Source of the DNA: Chloroflexota bacterium
Lineage (GTDB): Bacteria; Chloroflexota; Dehalococcoidia; UBA3495
Direction of reading: 5' to 3'
Assembly: GCA_022571575.1 (NCBI GenBank)
Contig: JACZXN010000034.1
Coordinates: forward strand, 1 to 9,230
Length of the DNA stretch: 9,230 nt
In this document: positions 5,401 through 9,230 of the stretch, in pieces
How the letters are laid out: every line of letters begins with the position of its first letter
Position numbering within the stretch: the stretch's first letter is position 1
The notes under the pieces: generated by a model
The model's input: only the letters and a program-made list of their open reading frames with translations
What the model was told of the DNA's origin: nothing
The model's database searches: none
Position numbers and translations under genes: made by a program

Positions 5401-6360
5401 ATGGCCCTGTTTTTGAACGACCAAGAGGTGGCCCAACTGCTGCCCATGAACGAGTGCATCGACGTGCTCGACCAGGCCTTCGCCCATGCCGGAGAGGGCA
5501 AGGTGGACAACCGTCCCAGGGACCGGATCCGCATGCCGGGCGGGTTCTTCCACTTCATGGCCGCGGCCAACGAGGGCCAGGGGGTCTTCGGGTACAAGGC
5601 TTACCCATCATTCGGCGGGCCCGGCTCGGCCAAGATGATCGTCATGCTCTACGACTATGAGACCGGCGGGCTGCTGTCCTGCATGGAGGCCGGCCGCCTG
5701 GGGCAGATCCGCACCGGGGCCGCCAGCGGGGTGGCCACCAGGTACATGGCCAAGGAAGACTCGGCCACCGTGGCGGTGATCGGGTCCGGGTTCCAGGCAC
5801 GCACCCAGTTGGAGGCGGTGTGCTCGGTCCGGGACATCAAAGGGGTGCGGGTGTTCAGCCGCCGGGAGGAGCGCCGCGAGGAGTTCGCCAAGCGCAGCAG
5901 CGAGAACCTGAAGGTGGAAGTGAAGGCGGTGGGCAGCGCCCAGGAGTGCGTGGAGGGGGCCGACGTGGTGATCGTCATAACCTCGGCCCGGGAGCCGGCG
6001 CTGCTGGGCGAATGGCTGTCGCCCGGCGCCCACATAAACGCCGCCGGCGGGAACCACTGGATGCGGCGGGAGATCGACGAAGAGGCGGTGCTGCGCTCCG
6101 ATGTCATCGTGGTGGACGACCTGGCCCAGGCCAAGATCGAGTGCGGCGACCTGCTTTGGTTGGAGCCCAGAGGCAGCTTCCGCTGGGACATGGCCAAGGA
6201 ACTTCAGGACGTGGTGGCCGGGCGGGTCAAGGGCCGCCCCTCCGCCGGTTCGATAACCCTGTTCGAGTCCATGGGCCTGGCCCTTGAGGACATCGCGGCG
6301 GCCCAGTTGGTGTACAACAAGGCCAAGGAGCGGGGGATCGGACAAGAGCTGCCCTTCTAA
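5401..6360 (+). CDS. Ornithine cyclodeaminase/mu-crystallin family protein
   Basis: This family binds NAD(P) and includes ornithine cyclodeaminase, archaeal alanine dehydrogenase and imine reductases. The 319-residue length is typical. Visible are GYKAYP with Lys66 (substrate lysine), GQIRTGAASG with Arg104 (carboxylate binding), the dinucleotide motif VAVIGSGFQARTQ (125-136), the second-strand end VFSRREERRE, and HINAAGGNHWMRREID (211-226). Where ornithine cyclodeaminase carries a catalytic Asp after NAxGG, this protein has Asn218, so true cyclodeaminase activity is doubtful. A dehydrogenase or imine reductase is more likely. The ATG at 5401 is chosen because AGGAGA precedes it; the longer in-frame GTG start at 5302 would overlap the promoter. 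The last codons are part of a 35-bp tandem repeat. Confidence 0.9.
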   Translation: MALFLNDQEVAQLLPMNECIDVLDQAFAHAGEGKVDNRPRDRIRMPGGFFHFMAAANEGQGVFGYKAYPSFGGPGSAKMIVMLYDYETGGLLSCMEAGRLGQIRTGAASGVATRYMAKEDSATVAVIGSGFQARTQLEAVCSVRDIKGVRVFSRREERREEFAKRSSENLKVEVKAVGSAQECVEGADVVIVITSAREPALLGEWLSPGAHINAAGGNHWMRREIDEEAVLRSDVIVVDDLAQAKIECGDLLWLEPRGSFRWDMAKELQDVVAGRVKGRPSAGSITLFESMGLALEDIAAAQLVYNKAKERGIGQELPF

Positions 6361-6410
6361 AATAGCCCGGGACCGGACCAGAGCCGCCCTTCTGAAAGAA
6401 CCGGGGACCG
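6340..6410 (+). repeat. 35-bp-period tandem repeat over the end of the OCD-family gene
   Basis: Bases 6340-6375 and 6375-6410 match at 30 of 36 positions without gaps. The first copy includes the codons for E-L-P-F and the TAA stop; the second lies wholly downstream. This looks like an old tandem duplication of the gene's 3' tip. Confidence 0.65.
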
Positions 6411-6451
6411 TACGGGGACTTCCCTCACACCGGTGCGCCCCTCAAACGGTC

Positions 6452-6472
6452 CCGGCTTCCAGCCGAAGCCGG
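6452..6472. repeat. Stem-loop, 8-bp stem
   Basis: CCGGCTTC pairs with GAAGCCGG around a 5-base loop. It lies next to the terminator hairpin below. Neither strand has a T-run directly after it. Confidence 0.4.
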
Positions 6473-6474
6473 CA

Positions 6475-6506
6475 AAAGAAACGGCGGCAGCTAATTCGCT
6501 GCCGCC
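6475..6506 (-). terminator. Intrinsic terminator reading leftward
   Basis: On the minus strand GGCGGCAGC and GCTGCCGCC form a 9-bp GC-rich stem (6506-6498 with 6491-6483) around the 6-base loop GAATTA. GTTTCTTTT follows. Stem and T-rich tail are both good, and the terminator only works leftward, so a transcript arriving from the right is expected. It ends the unit that includes the 64-codon ORF. Confidence 0.7.
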
Positions 6507-6639
6507 AAGGAGAGGGAGTAACCACAGTTGCGATCACCGGTCGAGTCGCGCCGTATCGGGCCGCATGAAGCGCCTACTACGGCAACCGGGGTTGCTTCCT
6601 CTCAAACATCTCCACGGTGAGGGTGGGAGAGAGACCCTT

Positions 6640-6834
6640 TTACTGGCTGAATGGACCCGCGCGCCGGATGGACTCGCTCTCATGCAATCTTTGCTCGACC
6701 CGCTGTCTCTCGGTCATGGGAGGGCCGGACAGCCAGTCGTAGGCGGCCACGATCCCGTGTTCCATGTGGTGCAGCACTTCGCCCAAGTGCAGAAAGTTCG
6801 GATGCCCATTGCCGTGTTTGTTAATCTTCGCCAT
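6640..6834 (-). CDS. Small histidine-rich hypothetical protein, 64 residues
   Basis: No family is recognised. The sequence starts MAKINKHGNGHPNFLHLGEV and has seven histidines, six of them in the first 26 residues (7, 11, 16, 22, 23, 26). A charged helix-prone tail follows (TERQRVEQRLHESESIRR). There is no membrane segment. The start ATG at 6834 has a weak GGGAA immediately upstream, so the start is uncertain. Support is mostly contextual: a strong promoter lies 84 bp upstream, a structured leader lies between, and an intrinsic terminator lies 133 bp after the stop, all on the same strand. An RNA whose coding appearance is accidental is the main alternative. The overlapping plus-strand frame across 6433-6849 has no promoter or recognisable content. 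Confidence 0.5.
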   Translation of the reverse strand: MAKINKHGNGHPNFLHLGEVLHHMEHGIVAAYDWLSGPPMTERQRVEQRLHESESIRRAGPFSQ

Positions 6835-6853
6835 TTCCCGTTGCCCTAGCCTT

Positions 6854-6908
6854 CGGACTTCGCGTCCGGTTAAGTATGTAGAATTGCGATACTGTTATCG
6901 CTACTTAA
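6854..6908 (-). other. Structured leader: two stem-loops between promoter and small ORF
   Basis: Reading the minus strand, TTAAGTA (6908-6902) pairs with TACTTAA (6876-6870), enclosing GCGATA-ACAG-TATCGC (6901-6886). The two stems are contiguous on one side and separated by a 9-base bulge on the other, 13 bp in total. A second hairpin, CGGAC-GCGAA-GTCCG (6868-6854), follows directly. This could be a translational control leader or part of a small RNA. Confidence 0.45.
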
Positions 6909-6916
6909 TCTAATAC

Positions 6917-6946
6917 CATGATACATCCAGCCCTTTATCATGTCAA
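6917..6946 (-). promoter_or_regulatory. Strong sigma70-type promoter with overlapping operator-like inverted repeat
   Basis: On the minus strand a perfect TTGACA (6946-6941) is separated by 17 bases from TATCAT (6923-6918, 5/6 match to TATAAT). This is the best promoter match in the window. The inverted repeat CATGATA (6942-6936) / TATCATG (6923-6917), 12-base spacer, overlaps the end of the -35 and the whole -10, a geometry expected of a repressor operator. Confidence 0.6.
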
Positions 6947-7002
6947 TGTATAATCCATGCCTAGTTCCATCGGATTTTATGATAATGCGTATTACGTCAC
7001 AC

Positions 7003-7041
7003 TAGGGTGGATATTAACGTAAGTCCGTAATATTCACCCTA
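7003..7041. repeat. Near-perfect inverted repeat with 6-bp centre
   Basis: Arms 7003-7019 and 7026-7041 pair at 15 of 16 positions plus one extra A in the left arm; the centre is TAAGTC. The single mismatch is a G-T pair on the plus strand. It lies in the AT-rich tract (75 G+C of 210 bases over 6871-7080, hand count). There is no T-run, so a terminator is unlikely. A protein-binding or recombination site is possible. Confidence 0.55.
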
Positions 7042-7048
7042 TACCCCA

Positions 7049-7078
7049 AAGATAAATACTGATTACGTAACAATCAGT
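7049..7078 (-). terminator. Possible terminator after the flavin monooxygenase gene
   Basis: The minus strand has ACTGATT-GTTACGT-AATCAGT followed by ATTTATCTTT, 17 bp after the stop of the monooxygenase gene. The 7-bp stem is AT-rich and therefore weak. Confidence 0.35.
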
Positions 7079-7094
7079 GATTACCTGTGGTGGA

Positions 7095-8153
7095 TCAGAA
7101 CGCGGGGATGACTTCTTCGGCGAAGAGGCGCATGGACGTTGCGGCGTCCGATGCCGAGATGAGGTGGAAGTTGACCTGGAGGGAGGCGGTGTCGAATCCG
7201 CCAACTTCTTGAGCGTAGCCTGAGATCTGCTGGCGCACGTCTTCCGGGGTGCCCACCCAGATGGCGCCGCCGTTCAATAGGGAATCGAAGTTGGCGGCCC
7301 GCAACTTGTCCAGGTGACCATCGTAGCCCGGGTAGTCCTGGGACGACGTGCCGGCGCCCCAGCCTGAGTCCTGCTCGGCGGCGGCCACCAGCGACTTGAA
7401 ATAGGCGTTGATATTCGGTTTTGCGATACGGTGGGCCTCCTCGCGGTCCTGGTGGCAGAACAGGTGGAAACCCAGGGCGACCTTGCCATCGCCGGGGTGT
7501 CCCGCCTGCCGCCAGGCCTCCCGGTAGGTCCCGATGGCCTCCCGCATCTGGGGTCCGCCGAAGGGCACCAGCATCAGGTTGTACCCATTCCTGCCGGCCG
7601 ATTCCATCGACTGCGGGGTGCCCAGGGCCGCCACCCAGAAGGGCGGCCTGGGCTGCTGGGTGGGCCTTGGCAGCGAGGTCACGTTGTTGAAACGGTGGAA
7701 TTCACCTTCGAAGGTGACGTTTTCCTCCTCCAACAGCCGCCGCACCGCCTCCACTCCTTCGTCGAAGCGGGCCCGGCTCTCGTCCATGGTCCGGCCGAAG
7801 CGCTGGAACTCGTGGGGCAGGAAGGCCCGTCCGAAGCCGCAGTCCAAGCGGCCGTTGGATATGGCGTCCAACATGCCGATCTCGCCGGCGATCTTCAGCG
7901 GGTGGTTGAAAATGGGCAGCACCGCGCCGGTGAGCAGCCGGGCCTTGGCGGTGCGTTGGGAGGCCGCGGTGAGGAAGATGTGGGGCGACGGGCTGTAGCC
8001 GCCGTAGGGCTCGAAGTAATGCTCCACGGTGCGGACCTGGGTGAAGCCCAGTTCGTCGCACAGGCCGACCAAGCTCAGGCATTCGTTCCAATACTGCTGC
8101 CCGGATTTCTCCGCGGGGCCGACGTTGGGGAAGAACTGGAGTCCGAATTCCAT
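7095..8153 (-). CDS. LLM-class (luciferase-like) flavin-dependent oxidoreductase
   Basis: Members use reduced FMN or F420 for oxygenation or hydride transfer on aldehydes, long-chain substrates or organosulfur compounds in the cytoplasm. The protein is a 352-residue TIM-barrel type. Signatures are MEFGLQFFPN (strand 1), VRTVEHYFEPYGGYSPSPHIFLTAAS (40-65, with the EHxF/Y motif of the bacterial luciferase group), LLTGAVLPIFNHPLKIAGEIGMLDAISNGRLDCGFGRA (73-110) and PPFWVAALGTPQS (170-182). The ATG at 8153 is preferred because GGAGG lies five bases upstream; an in-frame GTG at 8165 would add four residues. It begins 26 bp after the stop of the FAD oxidase gene on the same strand and is probably co-transcribed. 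Substrate is unknown. Confidence 0.92.
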   Translation of the reverse strand: MEFGLQFFPNVGPAEKSGQQYWNECLSLVGLCDELGFTQVRTVEHYFEPYGGYSPSPHIFLTAASQRTAKARLLTGAVLPIFNHPLKIAGEIGMLDAISNGRLDCGFGRAFLPHEFQRFGRTMDESRARFDEGVEAVRRLLEEENVTFEGEFHRFNNVTSLPRPTQQPRPPFWVAALGTPQSMESAGRNGYNLMLVPFGGPQMREAIGTYREAWRQAGHPGDGKVALGFHLFCHQDREEAHRIAKPNINAYFKSLVAAAEQDSGWGAGTSSQDYPGYDGHLDKLRAANFDSLLNGGAIWVGTPEDVRQQISGYAQEVGGFDTASLQVNFHLISASDAATSMRLFAEEVIPAF

Positions 8154-8164
8154 GACCGCCTCCA

Positions 8165-8190
8165 CCTCAGAGACCCAGCTTAGAGACCCA
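8165..8190 (-). repeat. 13-bp tandem repeat at the FAD oxidase stop codon
   Basis: Two adjacent 13-base units (8178-8190 and 8165-8177) agree at 11 positions. The first holds the last codons and TAA stop of the FAD oxidase; the second lies in the gap before the monooxygenase ribosome-binding site and has TGA at the same relative place, though in another frame. Confidence 0.5.
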
Positions 8191-9230
8191 ATTTGCCGGG
8201 GTTCATGATGTTGTTGGGGTCCAGGGCCTGTTTCAGGGCGCGGACCACGTCCTGGCCCACTCCCATCTCCCGGGCCAGCAGGTGGTTCAATTTGACGCCC
8301 ACCCCATGGCAGTACTCCATCACGCCGCCCATGTCCTGGGCCAGTTGCAGCACCTGCTCCACGGTCCTGCCCAGCCGTTCCCTCGAGCCGGCCGCCGAGC
8401 CCGGCCCGGAGCCGGCCTCCGAAACGATCAGCATGGAGAAGAGTTCGGGCCGGGACCAGATGGCGTACTCGGTGGCGCGCACCCCACCCTGGGACAGGAT
8501 CTCACCGCTGCGTTTCTTGTACTCCAGCACCTTGGATATGGGCAGGCCCAGGTGCAGGTAGTCGAAGCCCCGGCGGCCCCGCCAGCGGCTCCACCGGACG
8601 CTGCGGGGCTTCCCCAGGGCCGACACTTTGTAGTCCTCCGCGGACTGGCGCCGGCCTTCCCAGTAGCCCATGGTCGGTTCCGGTCCAACCGGCCGTCCGC
8701 CGAACTGAACGCACACCGCCAAAGCCCGTTTCTCGTTGGCCTGGACGCCTTCTCTGAACCCCTCGAAGAGCAGGTGGAACATGATGCCCTCGTCCTCTTC
8801 GGTCAGGTCGACCAGAGTGGGCCGCACGCCCAGGGCGAAGATCTCGGCCGCGGCGTTGAACCCCTGGTCGAAGGTGTCGAAGGCGACGCCCCGGAAGACC
8901 TGGGCCTCGGGCAGGCGGAACACCCGGATGGTGGCTTTGGTGATCACCCCGAAGACCCCCTCCGAGCCGATGAAGAGATGTTTCAGGCTGGGGCCCGAGG
9001 ACGGCTTGGGAACGGCCCGGGTGCTCATGACCCGCCCATCGGGCAGCACGGCCTCCAGGGCGGCAACCTGGTCTCCCATGGGGCCGTGGGCCCCGGCCCG
9101 GTAGCCCACGCCGTTGGTGGATATGGCCCCGGCCACGGTGGCGATGGGCACGCTGTAGGGGTCGTGGCCGGGCATGAGCCCGTGGGCGGCAAGGGCGGTT
9201 TCCAGGTCTTCCAAGACCACTCCGGCCTCC
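8180..9230 (-). CDS. FAD-binding oxidase of the GlcD/AGPS-like (VAO) family, N-terminus cut by the right window edge
   Basis: Such flavoenzymes oxidise 2-hydroxy acids (glycolate, D-lactate) or related substrates. About 349 residues are present and the frame stays open to the edge (E-A-G before the GTG at 9220), so about the first hundred residues with the FAD pyrophosphate loop are missing. Visible are LEDLETALAAHGL, DPYSVPIATVAGAISTNGVG and LPDGRVMSTR, then LFIGSEGVFGVITKATIRVFRLPE, which closes the FAD_binding_4 domain. The C-terminal domain ends with MEYCHGVGVKL, the family His-Gly-x-Gly motif, and LDPNNIMNPGKLGL. The tail resembles both GlcD and alkyl-DHAP synthase-like oxidases, so the substrate is open. 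It is the first gene of the pair with the flavin monooxygenase. Confidence 0.9.
   Translation of the reverse strand, partial: EAGVVLEDLETALAAHGLMPGHDPYSVPIATVAGAISTNGVGYRAGAHGPMGDQVAALEAVLPDGRVMSTRAVPKPSSGPSLKHLFIGSEGVFGVITKATIRVFRLPEAQVFRGVAFDTFDQGFNAAAEIFALGVRPTLVDLTEEDEGIMFHLLFEGFREGVQANEKRALAVCVQFGGRPVGPEPTMGYWEGRRQSAEDYKVSALGKPRSVRWSRWRGRRGFDYLHLGLPISKVLEYKKRSGEILSQGGVRATEYAIWSRPELFSMLIVSEAGSGPGSAAGSRERLGRTVEQVLQLAQDMGGVMEYCHGVGVKLNHLLAREMGVGQDVVRALKQALDPNNIMNPGKLGL

Noticed and set aside
5608..6345. Long open frame on the strand opposite the OCD-family gene
   Set aside because: Proline/alanine/glycine/histidine-rich product without motifs; it mirrors a gene with a ribosome-binding site and clear family motifs, so it is a GC-rich shadow.
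6433..6849. 138-codon plus-strand frame across the small transcription unit
   Set aside because: It reads through two hairpins and the terminator, has no promoter or ribosome-binding site and no protein-like pattern; the minus-strand unit explains the region better.
7003..7041. Chromosome dimer resolution (dif) site
   Set aside because: The 6-bp centre fits, but the arms do not match the conserved XerC/XerD arm sequences; left as an unexplained inverted repeat.
7431..8183. 250-codon frame opposite the flavin monooxygenase
   Set aside because: Shadow of a well-supported gene; low-complexity composition and no recognisable domain.
1..9230. Transposon, prophage, CRISPR, toxin-antitoxin or restriction system
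   Set aside because: No transposase, integrase, phage, Cas, nuclease or methylase motifs, and no regularly spaced repeats were seen on either strand.

Overview
The window is GC-rich, densely packed bacterial DNA with both strands coding. The gene set is a CaiB/BaiF CoA-transferase, an SMP-30/gluconolactonase-type protein, a Rieske ferredoxin, a D-2-hydroxyacid dehydrogenase, an ornithine cyclodeaminase-family protein, a luciferase-like flavin monooxygenase and a GlcD-type FAD oxidase. Two housekeeping loci, signal peptidase I and tRNA-Ser(GGA), sit among them. This mix of oxidative catabolic families is typical of heterotrophic Chloroflexota, for example SAR202-like Dehalococcoidia. That assignment is inference from gene content, not a taxonomic marker.

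Layout. 1-958: 3' part of a CoA-transferase (+), cut by the left edge. 959-1243: intergenic, with two copies of a short palindromic repeat that differ by a compensatory base-pair change. 1244-1615 (-): unrecognised 123-residue protein whose ribosome-binding site and first codons appear tandemly duplicated just upstream. 1743-2645 (-): SMP-30 protein, divergent from lepB (2805-3407, +). 3452-3775 (-): Rieske ferredoxin, with a duplicated -10 box upstream. 4004-4093 (+): tRNA-Ser. 4202-5194 (-): hydroxyacid dehydrogenase, divergent from the OCD-family gene (5401-6360, +). 6361-7094: a 734-bp non-housekeeping interval, AT-rich at its right end. It carries what looks like a complete small transcription unit on the minus strand: promoter with overlapping inverted repeat, structured leader, 64-codon ORF and intrinsic terminator. 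A separate near-perfect inverted repeat also lies here. 7095-9230 (-): FAD oxidase (cut by the right edge) followed 26 bp later by a luciferase-like monooxygenase, probably co-transcribed.

How the genes relate. No single pathway is complete. The FAD oxidase/flavin monooxygenase pair, the hydroxyacid dehydrogenase/OCD pair and the SMP-30 protein all suit oxidation of small organic acids, amino/imino acids or lactones. Substrates cannot be read from the sequence. Both divergent pairs (SMP-30/lepB and dehydrogenase/OCD) use back-to-back extended -10 motifs of the form TGCTAYAMT with nearly identical spacing, which suggests a house promoter style in this genome.

I found no CRISPR array, transposase, integrase, toxin-antitoxin pair or recognisable defence system. 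The most novel-looking item is the 6475-6946 small transcription unit with the adjacent inverted repeat at 7003-7041.
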